Source: UBA10649 sp965278965 (lineage in GTDB: Bacteria > Actinomycetota > Actinomycetes > S36-B12). From it: DNA of 64,000 nucleotides. This document shows positions 7,207 through 15,381 of the stretch, piece after piece. Location: the NCBI GenBank assembly GCA_965278965.1, contig OZ257127.1:434001-498000 (forward strand), in the 5' to 3' direction. Each line of letters starts with the position of its first letter. Within the stretch, counting starts at the first letter, position 1. The notes under the pieces were generated by a model. That model saw nothing but the letters and a program-made list of their open reading frames with translations. It was not told where the DNA came from and did not search any database. Position numbers and translations under genes: made by a program.

Positions 7207-8268
7207 GACCGTCACGGGCACCCCGCGTCGCTCAAGCGCGCGGACGAAAGCCCGCTCGTCCTGCCTGCGCGAGGCCGTCCACTTCGACCCCGGCGTCGGG
7301 TTGAGCGGGATCAGGTTGACATGGACGAGGTGCCCGACGAGAAGGTCGGCGAGCAGATCAGCCCGCCACTCCTGGTCGTTGATGTCCTTGATCAGCGCGT
7401 ACTCGATGCTGACCCTGCGGCCCGTGCGGTCGGCGTAGCCCCACGCCGCGTCGAGCACCTCACTGACCTTCCAGCGGGTGTTGATCGGCACGAGGGTGTC
7501 GCGCAGCTCGTCGTCGGGCGCGTGCAACGAGACCGCCAGCGTCACAGGCAGGCCTTCGGCGGCCAGGTCGTTGATCCGGGGCACGAGGCCCACCGTGGAC
7601 ACCGTGATGCCGCGGGCACTCAACCCCAGCCCGGACGGCAGCGGGTCGCACAGGCGGTGCAGGGCACCGACGACGGCCCGGTAGTTGGCCAGCGGCTCCC
7701 CCATGCCCATGAAGACGATGTTCGAGACGCGGCCCGGCCCGCCGGCGACCTCGTCACGGGCGAGCATGCGGGCTCCGGCGAGCGCCTGCTCGACGATCTC
7801 CGCCGTTGACAGGTTGCGCGTCAAGCCGGCCTGTCCCGTCGCGCAGAACGGGCAGTTCATGCCGCAGCCGGCCTGCGAGGAGATGCACATCGTCGTGCGG
7901 GCCCGCGAGTCCTCGGTCGCCGCGTACCGCATGAGGACGCTCTCGACGAGCGATCCGTCGTGCAGCCGCCACACCGTCTTCACCGTCATGCCGTCGTCGC
8001 ACGTCAGCGCCCGGACCGGCGTCAGCAGCCCGGGAAGCAACGCGGCCGCGACCTGGTCCCGGGCGTCCGCCGGCAAGTCCGTCCAGGTGGACGGGTCGTC
8101 CTCCAGCCGTCCCAGCCAGTGTCGGGACACCTGGTCGGCGCGGAACGCGGGCAGGCCCAGCCCGACGACGGCCTCGCGCCGCCCCGCGGTGTCGAGGTCG
8201 AGCAGGTGTGTCGGCGGCCGCCCCCGCGCCGGGGCCTGCAGGACGAGCTCACCGGGCTGCGGCGCCAT
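7144..8268 (-). CDS. rlmN: Dual-specificity 23S rRNA (A2503) / tRNA (A37) methyltransferase RlmN
   Basis: This 374-residue radical-SAM enzyme makes 2-methyladenosine in 23S rRNA and in some tRNAs. The [4Fe-4S] ligands are CGMNCPFC (Cys135, 139, 142), preceded by the mechanistic Cys128; the second catalytic Cys (about 366) lies in IDGACGQL at the extreme C terminus. GMGEPLANY is the SAM-binding loop. The ATG at 8268 is two bases from the cdsA stop; an in-frame GTG further upstream would run into cdsA. The terminal codons lie inside a direct repeat, so the end of this gene may have been rebuilt by an insertion. Confidence 0.93.
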   Translation of the reverse strand: MAPQPGELVLQAPARGRPPTHLLDLDTAGRREAVVGLGLPAFRADQVSRHWLGRLEDDPSTWTDLPADARDQVAAALLPGLLTPVRALTCDDGMTVKTVWRLHDGSLVESVLMRYAATEDSRARTTMCISSQAGCGMNCPFCATGQAGLTRNLSTAEIVEQALAGARMLARDEVAGGPGRVSNIVFMGMGEPLANYRAVVGALHRLCDPLPSGLGLSARGITVSTVGLVPRINDLAAEGLPVTLAVSLHAPDDELRDTLVPINTRWKVSEVLDAAWGYADRTGRRVSIEYALIKDINDQEWRADLLADLLVGHLVHVNLIPLNPTPGSKWTASRRQDERAFVRALERRGVPVTVRDTRGREIDGACGQLAATTD

Positions 8269-8270
8269 CG

Positions 8271-9134
8271 CTAGAACGCCACCCCGGCGCCGAGGAACAC
8301 CGTGAAGAGCGCCCACGAGGCGAAGGCATTCGGGATCAGCGAGTCGAAGCGGTCCATCATCCCGCCGTGACCGGGCAGGAACGTGCCCATGTCCTTGACG
8401 CCCAGGTCGCGCTTGATCGCGCTCTCCGCGAAGTCACCCGCGGTCGCCGTGACCGTCAGCACGATGCCGGCCAGGACGCCCTGCCACCACGGCGCGTCGA
8501 GAAGGAAGACGAAGCACAGCGCGCCGACGGCCCCCTGCAGGAGCAGCGAACCGACCAGTCCCTCCCACGACTTCTTCGGGCTGATCTGCGGCGCGATCGG
8601 GTGCTTGCCGAACAGGACACCAGCCGCGTAGCCGCCGATGTCGTTGCAGATCGTCAGCAGGATGAACGTCGCGACGCGGGCGACGCCGTTGTCGGCCGCC
8701 AGCGTCAGGGCCAAGAACCCGGCCATGAACGGCAGGTACACGATCGTGAAGACGGTCGCGGTGACGTCGCGGACGTAGCCCTCGTAGCCCCGGCGGATCC
8801 GCCAGATCACGGCGGCGAGGACAGCGATCCCCGTCGCTGCGAGAAGCGCGACCGGACCCCACACATACGTGACGGCCGGGACGGCAACCGTCGCGGCGTA
8901 GACGGGGGCGCGCGCGACCATCACGTGAACGCCGCGGAAGGCAGCGATGACCTCGTGCACGGCGATCGTCAACGTCGCGATGACGACGATGACGAAGACC
9001 CACTTGACCAGGACCAGGCTCAAGATGACGACGACGCCGAGACCGACGCCGGTCGCGATCGCCGCGGGGAGGTTGCGCCCGGCCCGGGATGCGGGGCGCG
9101 TGGCGCCCTGCGGATCCTCGGGCATGTCGGGCAC
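8271..9134 (-). CDS. cdsA: Phosphatidate cytidylyltransferase
   Basis: This 287-residue integral membrane enzyme makes CDP-diacylglycerol from phosphatidate and CTP, the branch point for phospholipids. There are about seven hydrophobic segments, and the CDS signature IKRDLGVKDMG...PGHGGMMDRFDS (about 236-262) carries the metal-binding Asp residues. The first 20 residues are hydrophilic. The GTG at 9134 follows the frr stop by four bases; an ATG three codons later is the alternative start. Confidence 0.92.
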   Translation of the reverse strand: MPDMPEDPQGATRPASRAGRNLPAAIATGVGLGVVVILSLVLVKWVFVIVVIATLTIAVHEVIAAFRGVHVMVARAPVYAATVAVPAVTYVWGPVALLAATGIAVLAAVIWRIRRGYEGYVRDVTATVFTIVYLPFMAGFLALTLAADNGVARVATFILLTICNDIGGYAAGVLFGKHPIAPQISPKKSWEGLVGSLLLQGAVGALCFVFLLDAPWWQGVLAGIVLTVTATAGDFAESAIKRDLGVKDMGTFLPGHGGMMDRFDSLIPNAFASWALFTVFLGAGVAF

Positions 9135-9138
9135 GGTG

Positions 9139-9705
9139 TCAGACCTCGAGGAGTTCGGCTTCTTTGTGCTTGAGGACCTCGTCGATCTTCTCCACGTGCG
9201 CGTGGGTCGTGTCGTCGAGCTGCTTCTCCGCGCGGCGGACCTCGTCCTCGCCTGCGTCGCCGTCCTTGAGGAGCTTGTCCAGCGCGTCCTTGGCGTGGCG
9301 GCGGATGTTGCGCACCGAGACGCGCGCGTCCTCCGCCTTGTGCTTGGCGAGCTTGATGTACTCCTTGCGCCGGTCCTCCGTGAGCAGCGGGAGGTTGACC
9401 CGGATCACGGCGCCGTCGTTGTTCGGGTTGATGCCGAGGTCGCTCTCGCGGAGCGCCTTCTCGACCGCCGCGAAGGAGCCCTTGTCGTACGGCGTGATGA
9501 TGACCGAACGCGCCTCCGGGATCTGGATGGAGGCCATCTGGTTCACCGGCGTCATCGTCCCGTAGTACTCGACGAGCACCTTGTTGAACATCGCGGACGT
9601 GGCCCGGCCGGTGCGGATGGTCGAGAAGTCCTCGCGCGCCACGGAGATGGCCTTGTCCATCTTCTCCTCCGCGTCCAGGAGGATCTCGTCGATCTCGTCG
9701 CTCAC
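9139..9705 (-). CDS. frr: Ribosome recycling factor
   Basis: This 188-residue protein, close to the usual 185, splits post-termination ribosomes together with EF-G. The long three-helix bundle contains REDFSTIRTGRA near the N terminus and IRVNLPLLTEDRRKE in the middle, both conserved. A GTG start follows GGAGA at suitable spacing. It is cotranscribed with pyrH, 26 bp upstream. Confidence 0.95.
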   Translation of the reverse strand: MSDEIDEILLDAEEKMDKAISVAREDFSTIRTGRATSAMFNKVLVEYYGTMTPVNQMASIQIPEARSVIITPYDKGSFAAVEKALRESDLGINPNNDGAVIRVNLPLLTEDRRKEYIKLAKHKAEDARVSVRNIRRHAKDALDKLLKDGDAGEDEVRRAEKQLDDTTHAHVEKIDEVLKHKEAELLEV

Positions 9706-9731
9706 GTACCGTCTCCGTTCGCTGGCCGCAC

Positions 9732-10532
9732 TCAGTCGATGCGGCGGGTCGACACTAGCGTTCCGATCGTCTCGCCCCGGACCGCGCGGGCGATGTTGCC
9801 CTCCTCCAGCAGGTTGAACACGACGATCGGCAGTCCGTTGTCCCGGCAGAGGCTGATCGCCGTGGCATCAGCGACCTTCAGGTTGCGCGCGAGGACGTCG
9901 TCGGGCGTCAGGCGGTCGAAGCGCACGGCCTCCGTGTTGGTGCGGGGGTCGCTGTCGTACACGCCGTCCACGCCCTTGGCCATGAGGACGACCTGAGCGC
10001 CGACCTCCAGCGCGCGCTGGGCGGCGGTCGTGTCGGTCGAGAAGAACGGCTGCCCGAGACCGGCGCCGAAGATGACGACGCGGCCCTTCTCCAGGTGCCG
10101 GGCGGCGCGCCGCGGGATGTACGGCTCGGCCACCTGGCCCATCGTGATCGCCGTCTGCACGCGCGTCTCGATCCCGGCCTTCTCGCAGAAGTCCTGGAGA
10201 GCCAGGCAGTTCATGACCGTGCCGAGCATGCCCATGTAGTCGGCCCGCGAGCGGTCCATCCCGCGCTCCGCCAGGATCGCGCCGCGGAAGTAGTTGCCCC
10301 CACCGATGACAACGGCGACCTGCGTGCCGTTCCGCACGACGTCGGCGATCTGCGCGGCGATCGAGGACACGATGTCGGGGTCGACACCCAGCCCCCCACC
10401 GCCGGCGAAGGCCTCACCGGACAGCTTCAGCAGGACGCGGTGCCACCCGCCCTCGGGCGTCTCCGGCCAGGTCTCCAGCGTGCCCTCGAGAGCGGGCTGG
10501 ATGGCCCCGGAGGTCTGGTCGTCCGAGCCCAT
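9732..10532 (-). CDS. pyrH: Uridylate kinase (UMP kinase)
   Basis: This 266-residue amino-acid-kinase-fold enzyme phosphorylates UMP to UDP. The core starts at residue 29 with HRVLLKLSGEAFAGG (ATP phosphate contacts); VVIGGGNYFRG and MGMLGTVMN are the UMP and hexamer-interface motifs, and VDGVYDSDPR closes the nucleotide site. The first 28 residues are an acidic extension without known role. The ATG at 10532 is preceded by GGGAGGGG. Confidence 0.94.
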   Translation of the reverse strand: MGSDDQTSGAIQPALEGTLETWPETPEGGWHRVLLKLSGEAFAGGGGLGVDPDIVSSIAAQIADVVRNGTQVAVVIGGGNYFRGAILAERGMDRSRADYMGMLGTVMNCLALQDFCEKAGIETRVQTAITMGQVAEPYIPRRAARHLEKGRVVIFGAGLGQPFFSTDTTAAQRALEVGAQVVLMAKGVDGVYDSDPRTNTEAVRFDRLTPDDVLARNLKVADATAISLCRDNGLPIVVFNLLEEGNIARAVRGETIGTLVSTRRID

Positions 10533-10569
10533 CGCGCCCCTCCCGATCGTCGCGCCCGAGTATGCCGTG

Positions 10570-10585
10570 CCGGGCGGCCGCCCGG
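10570..10585. terminator. Perfect 16-bp palindrome between tsf and pyrH
   Basis: CCGGGCGGCCGCCCGG lies 9 bp past the tsf stop. It would form a six-pair hairpin with a GGCC loop. No T run follows, so it is at best a pause or mRNA-stabilising site separating tsf from pyrH. Confidence 0.35.
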
Positions 10586-10594
10586 AGCCGGAGG

Positions 10595-11413
10595 CTATGC
10601 CTGGCCGGGCTCGAACCGCGCGAAACCGGTCACCGCGGTGCCCTGGTCGGCGAGGACCTGAGCGACCGACTTCTTCGGGTCGGTCACGCTGGGCTGCTCG
10701 AGCAGGACGGTGTCCTTGAAGAACGCGTTGACGCGGCCCTCGATGATCTTGGGCATGGCCGCCTCCGGCTTGCCCTCCTCCTTAGCCGTGGCCTCGGCGA
10801 TGCGCCGCTCGTTCTCCACGACCTCGGCGGGGACGTCCTCGCGGGTCAGGTACTGCGGACGCATCGCGGCGACCTGCATGGCCGCACCGCGGGCCGCAGC
10901 CTCGTCACCGTCGTAGGCGACGATCACGCCGACCTGCGGGGGCAGGTCCGAGGCGCGGTGGTGAAGGTACGTCGCGACCGGCTCGCCGAGCACGGCCACG
11001 CGGCCGAGCTCGATCTTCTCTCCGATGACGCCGGCCATCTCGGTCGTGGTCGCCTCGACGGTCCGCCCGTCGGGCAGCGTCGCGGCGAGCAGGGCCTCCC
11101 GGTCGCCGATCTGGCCGGCGGCCGCGGCGTGCGCGATCTGCTCGGCGAGGGCGAGGAAGTCAGCGTTCTTGGCCACGAAGTCCGTCTCGCACAGGACCTC
11201 GACGAGCGCGTTGCCCTCAGCGGCGACCAGGCCGTTGGAGGTCTCCCGCTCGGCGCCGCGCTTGGCGGCCTTCGCCGCGCCGGAGATGCGCAGCACCTCG
11301 ATCGCCTTGTCGAAGTCGCCATCGGCTTCCTCGAGCGCCTTCTTGCACTCCATCATCCCTGCGGCCGTGAGGTCGCGGAGCTTCTTGACGTCTGCGGCGG
11401 AGATCGTCGCCAT
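10595..11413 (-). CDS. tsf: Translation elongation factor Ts
   Basis: This 272-residue nucleotide exchange factor for EF-Tu has the N-terminal UBA-like domain VKKLRDLTAAGMMECKKALE (about 10-29) and the key EF-Tu contact TDFVAKNADF (about 77-86). The duplicated core follows with the usual HH-rich middle part. It lies 125 bp after rpsB with a strong hairpin between them, the standard rpsB-tsf arrangement. Confidence 0.95.
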   Translation of the reverse strand: MATISAADVKKLRDLTAAGMMECKKALEEADGDFDKAIEVLRISGAAKAAKRGAERETSNGLVAAEGNALVEVLCETDFVAKNADFLALAEQIAHAAAAGQIGDREALLAATLPDGRTVEATTTEMAGVIGEKIELGRVAVLGEPVATYLHHRASDLPPQVGVIVAYDGDEAAARGAAMQVAAMRPQYLTREDVPAEVVENERRIAEATAKEEGKPEAAMPKIIEGRVNAFFKDTVLLEQPSVTDPKKSVAQVLADQGTAVTGFARFEPGQA

Positions 11414-11492
11414 GGTGGGTCATGCCTTCCGGGTCAGGTGTCGTTCACAGGGTCGTACAGGCCGGCGCGCGCCGTCGTCGGTGCGTGCCGAT

Positions 11493-11530
11493 GCCGGCGT
11501 CCGCGTGCGCGAGGCAGGGCGGACGCCGGC
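11493..11530. terminator. 12-bp perfect stem-loop between rpsB and tsf
   Basis: GCCGGCGTCCGC (11493-11504) pairs perfectly with 11519-11530 across a 14-base loop, starting 9 bp after the rpsB stop. No T run follows. It probably reduces read-through from rpsB into tsf or protects the mRNA end. Confidence 0.5.
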
Positions 11531-11538
11531 AGGCAGAG

Positions 11539-12432
11539 CTATTCGGCTGCGGTCTCCTCGACCACGACGACGGCCTCGGGCTCGAGAGCCTCGGCGGTCT
11601 CGGCCGCCGGTGCCTCAACCTCGACGACCTCGATGACCTCGACGACGTCAGCAGCCGCCACGGCCGCGGGGGCCTCGGTGCCGGCGAGCAGCTCGCGCTC
11701 CCACTCGGCCAGCGGCTCGACCTCGGTCACCGTCGCGCCACCGGCACGGGCGATGAGGCCCTCGGCGACGGCGTCGGCGATCACGCGGGTGAGCAGGGCG
11801 ACGGAGCGGATCGCGTCGTCGTTGCCCGGGATCGGGAAGTCGACCTCGTCGGGATCGCAGTTCGTGTCGAGCACCGCGATGACCGGGATGCCCAGCTTGC
11901 GGGCCTCGCCGACAGCGATGTGCTCCTTCTTCGTGTCGACGATCCACACAGCACTCGGGATCTTCGCCATGTCGCGGATGCCGCCGAGCGTGCGCTCGAG
12001 CTTGTCCTTCTCGCGGCGAAGGACGAGGAGCTCCTTCTTCGTCAGGCCTGAGCCGGCCACGTCGTCGAAGTCGATCTCCTCGAGCTCCTTGAGCCGCTGG
12101 AGGCGCTTGTGCACGGTCTGGAAGTTGGTCAGCATGCCGCCCAGCCAGCGCTGGTTGACGTAGGGCATCCCGACGCGGGTCGCCTGCTCGGCGATCGCCT
12201 CCTGGCCCTGCTTCTTCGTACCGATGAACATCACGCTGCCGCCGCGGGCGACGGTCTCCTTCACGTACTCGTACGCGCGGTCGATGAAGGACAGCGACTG
12301 CTGCAGGTCGATGATGTAGATGCCGTTGCGCTCGGTGAAGATGAAGCGCTTCATCTTGGGGTTCCAGCGGCGCGTCTGGTGCCCGAAGTGGACACCGCTC
12401 TCGAGCAGCTGGCGCATGGTCACGACGGCCAT
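11539..12432 (-). CDS. rpsB: 30S ribosomal protein S2
   Basis: This is a 297-residue protein; the S2 core runs from MRQLLESGVHFGHQTRRWNPK to about residue 230 with the coiled-coil insert in the middle. The last 60 or so residues are an Ala/Val/Glu-rich acidic tail (VEVIEVVEVEAPAAETAEA) beyond the S2 fold, as in many actinobacteria but unusually simple in composition. The ATG at 12432 follows CAGGAGTGCATCC. Confidence 0.95.
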   Translation of the reverse strand: MAVVTMRQLLESGVHFGHQTRRWNPKMKRFIFTERNGIYIIDLQQSLSFIDRAYEYVKETVARGGSVMFIGTKKQGQEAIAEQATRVGMPYVNQRWLGGMLTNFQTVHKRLQRLKELEEIDFDDVAGSGLTKKELLVLRREKDKLERTLGGIRDMAKIPSAVWIVDTKKEHIAVGEARKLGIPVIAVLDTNCDPDEVDFPIPGNDDAIRSVALLTRVIADAVAEGLIARAGGATVTEVEPLAEWERELLAGTEAPAAVAAADVVEVIEVVEVEAPAAETAEALEPEAVVVVEETAAE

Positions 12433-12750
12433 GGATGCACTCCTGTTCGCGCCGGCCCGTTGGGCGCGACGCGTGGTCGGTTGTCGGAAGCGGGCGGTTG
12501 CCTGCGACCCCTGACGGCCCCCGGGCCACCGTCTGCCACCCGAGGGCGGGACCGACCGGTGTCCGGCGCGCACATGCTGCGCGAGGTGGACCGTGCGAAT
12601 TCCCGGACAGCAAGCCGGCCGGGTGCGGACATTCTACCCACGTTCGCGACGAGCTCCGTCCACCGCCCGGATGCGCGGTGGGCGCCGTCCACCGGGCGGG
12701 CCAGCGTCGCCCTCGCGGGTCGTGCCCGGCGTGATGGTGGACCGGTGCCC
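12433..12750. other. 318-bp divergent intergenic region rpsB / M23 peptidase
   Basis: The region holds the rpsB leader. A -10-like TAGAAT lies on the minus strand at 12636-12631, giving a leader of about 190 nt ahead of the S2 start. Several GC-rich inverted repeats lie inside that leader, but none matches a known S2-binding structure that I can recognise. No promoter for the plus-strand M23 gene could be identified. Confidence 0.45.
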
Positions 12751-13230
12751 ATGACCATCCTCGCCGCCGCGGCGGCCATCGCCTGCGCCGCGGCAGTCGG
12801 CGGCCCGCAGGTCGCCGGTACGCCGACCGCGGACGGTGTCTGGCCCGTCGACCGGCCCCGCGTCGTGGAGCCGTACGCGCCGCCGGAGCACGACTGGCTC
12901 GCCGGCCACCGCGGCGTCGACCTGGCCGTGGCCGTCGGCCAGCCCGTCCGCTCGATGGTCGACGGCGCGGTCGCCTTCGCCGGTCAGGTCGCCGGGCGGC
13001 CGGTGGTCGTCGTGCGTCTGCCGGACGGCCGGCGCACGACGTACGAGCCGGTCCACGCCCGGGTCACCGTGGGCGAGACCGTGCGCGCGGGGCAGGTCCT
13101 CGGCGTCGTGGCGGCCGGGCAGGGTCACTGCCCGGCCGCCTGCCTGCACGTCGGGCTGCGAACCGCCACGGGGTACGCCGACCCGCTGAGCCTCGTCGGC
13201 CGGCGCCCCGCCGTCCTCAAACCCCTCTAG
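12751..13230 (+). CDS. Secreted M23 (LytM) peptidase-like protein with altered active site
   Basis: This 159-residue protein begins with a short hydrophobic signal-like segment (MTILAAAAAIACAAAVGG) and is mostly one LytM domain. HRGVDLAV supplies the HxxxD zinc ligands. The usual HxH motif is replaced by CLH (AACLHVGLR), so the third zinc ligand remains but the catalytic His is a Cys, as in other short actinobacterial members. It may bind or weakly cleave peptidoglycan. The start could also be the GTG at 12745. It points against the housekeeping run and faces xerC tail to tail. Confidence 0.8.
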   Translation: MTILAAAAAIACAAAVGGPQVAGTPTADGVWPVDRPRVVEPYAPPEHDWLAGHRGVDLAVAVGQPVRSMVDGAVAFAGQVAGRPVVVVRLPDGRRTTYEPVHARVTVGETVRAGQVLGVVAAGQGHCPAACLHVGLRTATGYADPLSLVGRRPAVLKPL

Positions 13231-13240
13231 CCCCCCCGCC

Positions 13241-13315
13241 CCGCCGAGACGCCTCTAGTGGTCGGAATTATCGGACATATCGCCCGAATAACGACCACTA
13301 GAGGCGCGTCGGCGG
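13241..13315. terminator. 75-bp palindrome between convergent M23 and xerC genes
   Basis: The arms 13241-13264 and 13292-13315 are complementary over 24 bases with two mismatches and contain CGCCTCTAGTGGTCG. The AT-richer centre (13265-13291) can pair further (TTATCGG with CCGAATAA). It fills the gap exactly between the two stop codons, so a bidirectional terminator is likely. The sharp AT-rich centre in a GC-rich genome suggests a mobile or repeated palindromic element. Confidence 0.6.
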
Positions 13316-14257
13316 TCAGGCGCGGGGGTGCGCCTGGGCGAAGGTCGCCCGCAGGCGCTCGATCGAGACGTGCGTGTACCGCTGCGTCGTGGCCAGCGAG
13401 GCATGGCCGAGGAGCTCCTGGACGGCCCGCAGGTCTGCGCCACCCTCCAGCACGTGGGTGGCCGCGCTGTGCCGCAGGCCGTGCGGGGCGAGGTCCGGCA
13501 CGCCGGCTCGCGCCGTCAGCCGATGGACGACGGTGCGGACGGCCCGGGGATCGATCCGCCGCCCCTGGACGCCCACGAACATCGCGGCCCCGGCGGCGGG
13601 CGATGCGAGCTCGGAGCGGACGGCGAGCCAGTCGTCGAGCGCATCCTGCGCCGGGATGCCGAACGGGACGGTCCTCTGCTTGTCCCCCTTGCCGGTGACG
13701 CGCACCGTGCGCCGCGAACCGTCGATGTCGTCGACGTCGATCGCGCACAGCTCACCGACGCGGATGCCGGTTCCGTAGAGCAGCTCGACGATCGCCCGGT
13801 CCCGGGCCGCGACGGCCGTCTCGTCGTCCGTCGCGATCTGGGCGACCTCCATCAGCGCCCGAGCCTGGCCCGCGTCGAGGACGGTGGGCAGGACCCGGGC
13901 GGCCCTCGGGCTCGCGAGTCGCGCGCCGACGTCGGCCGGTGTCAGGCCGCGGCGCTCGCACCAGGACGTGAAGCCGCGGGCCGACGCCGCGCGGCGGGCG
14001 AGGCTGGAGCGGGCGAGCCCACGCTCGGCGTCGGCCGCCAGCCACGCCCTCAGGTGCCCCAGGCGCAGGTCCGCCGGTTCGCGCACCCCGAACGTCGCCC
14101 CGAAGGCGCACAGCGAGGCGACGTCGGCCCGGTACGCGCGCACGGTGGCCGGAGAGCAGCCGCGCTCGTCGCGCACGTGCGCGACGAAACCGTCCAGCGC
14201 GTCGGCGAGCGCCGCGGGCAGCGCGGTCACGTCGACAGGGTCGGCCGGAGCAGTCAC
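13316..14257 (-). CDS. xerC: Tyrosine recombinase XerC
   Basis: This 313-residue site-specific recombinase resolves chromosome dimers at dif with XerD. The N-terminal SAM-like core-binding domain (about 15-105) is followed by the catalytic domain with Arg166 (GTGIRVGEL), Lys190 (TGKGDKQR), His259 and Arg262 (HGLRHSAATH), His285 (LGHASLATTQRY) and nucleophile Tyr294. The GTG at 14257 overlaps the dprA stop (GTGA). Being part of the conserved comM-dprA-xerC run makes it the housekeeping enzyme, not a phage integrase. Confidence 0.92.
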   Translation of the reverse strand: MTAPADPVDVTALPAALADALDGFVAHVRDERGCSPATVRAYRADVASLCAFGATFGVREPADLRLGHLRAWLAADAERGLARSSLARRAASARGFTSWCERRGLTPADVGARLASPRAARVLPTVLDAGQARALMEVAQIATDDETAVAARDRAIVELLYGTGIRVGELCAIDVDDIDGSRRTVRVTGKGDKQRTVPFGIPAQDALDDWLAVRSELASPAAGAAMFVGVQGRRIDPRAVRTVVHRLTARAGVPDLAPHGLRHSAATHVLEGGADLRAVQELLGHASLATTQRYTHVSIERLRATFAQAHPRA

Positions 14258-15381
14258 GTCCCCATCGTCGCCTGCGCGGCCGGGGTCGGGCGACAGGCGC
14301 GCCACTGCGCCCCGTCGCCCCGGACGAGCGCCACGGACTCAAGGAGGGCGAGCGCGGCAAGCACGTCTGCCGGACCGAGTCCACTGGCCCGGACGACCGC
14401 GTCGACGTCGAGACCGCCTCGACGCGGCAGCGCGTCGAGCACCTGCCGCTCGCGAGCGGCGAGTCGGTCCCACGCGGACGGCTCGGGCCGCTCGCCACCG
14501 CCTCGCGCAGACACCGAGTCCAGGTCCAGGAGGCCGGCGACGTCGTCGACATCGACGACGCAGATCGCCGACCCGTCGCGGATCATCCGATGGCAGCCGG
14601 CCGAAGCCGGCGACGTGACCGGACCGGGGACCGCCAACACGGGCCGGTTGAGTCCGACCGCGGCGCCGGCCGTCGAGGCCGCACCGGACCGCAGGGCGGC
14701 CTCGACCACGAGGGTCGCGCGGCCGAGGGCCGCGATGAGCCGGTTGCGGGACAAGAACCGCTGGCGGCGAACCTGCTCCCCCGGCGGCGACTCGCTCACA
14801 ACGAGGCCGTCGTCCTGGATGCGGGCCAGCAGCTCGGCGTGGGACCGCGGATACGCGACGTCCACGCCGCCGGCCACGACGGCGATCGTCACGCCCCCGG
14901 CAGCCAGGGCGCCGCGGTGTGCGGCCGCATCGATGCCGACCGCGGCGCCGGAGACGATGGTCCACCCGGCAGCGGCGAGGTCGGCCGACCAGCCGTGAGC
15001 GACCTGTTCGCCGTACAACGTGCACGCGCGCGCACCGACGACGGCGACCGCACGTAGCGCGAGCAACCGCAGGTCACCGGCACCGGCAACCCACAGGGCG
15101 TGCGGCACCTTCTCCCGCAGGTCGTCGAGCTGGTGGGGCCACCCGGCGTCGGCCGGCGTGAGAATCATTGCGCCGCAGCGGTCGGCGGCTCGTTCCGCCG
15201 CACCCGGGTCGTACGCGCTCAGCCGCGACGCGAGGCCGGCGCCTGCCCGTAGGCCCGTCGACCCGGAGCGGATCCGCGCGAGCGTGCCCTCCGGCCCGTC
15301 CGCAGCGACCAGCGCCCCGACTGCCGTGTCGCCGGGCTCGACGACGTGCGCCAGCGCGATCCAGGACTCGCGGTCGCTCAC
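14254..15381 (-). CDS. dprA: DNA-processing protein DprA/Smf
   Basis: This 375-residue protein binds incoming single-stranded DNA and loads RecA in transformation. The Rossmann-like DprA core spans about 85-290 with VVGARACTLYGEQVA, SGAAVGIDAAAHRGAL and AVVAGGVDVAYPRSH, and VPGPVTSPASAGCHRMIRDG near its end. A C-terminal winged-helix segment follows (about 310-370). The GTG at 15381 overlaps the comM stop by four bases. No other competence genes are in the window, so natural transformation is not shown. Confidence 0.92.
   Translation of the reverse strand: MSDRESWIALAHVVEPGDTAVGALVAADGPEGTLARIRSGSTGLRAGAGLASRLSAYDPGAAERAADRCGAMILTPADAGWPHQLDDLREKVPHALWVAGAGDLRLLALRAVAVVGARACTLYGEQVAHGWSADLAAAGWTIVSGAAVGIDAAAHRGALAAGGVTIAVVAGGVDVAYPRSHAELLARIQDDGLVVSESPPGEQVRRQRFLSRNRLIAALGRATLVVEAALRSGAASTAGAAVGLNRPVLAVPGPVTSPASAGCHRMIRDGSAICVVDVDDVAGLLDLDSVSARGGGERPEPSAWDRLAARERQVLDALPRRGGLDVDAVVRASGLGPADVLAALALLESVALVRGDGAQWRACRPTPAAQATMGT

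Noticed and set aside
13316..14257. Tyrosine recombinase as a mobile-element integrase
   Set aside because: Its GTGA overlap with dprA and the conserved comM-dprA-xerC order identify the housekeeping XerC.
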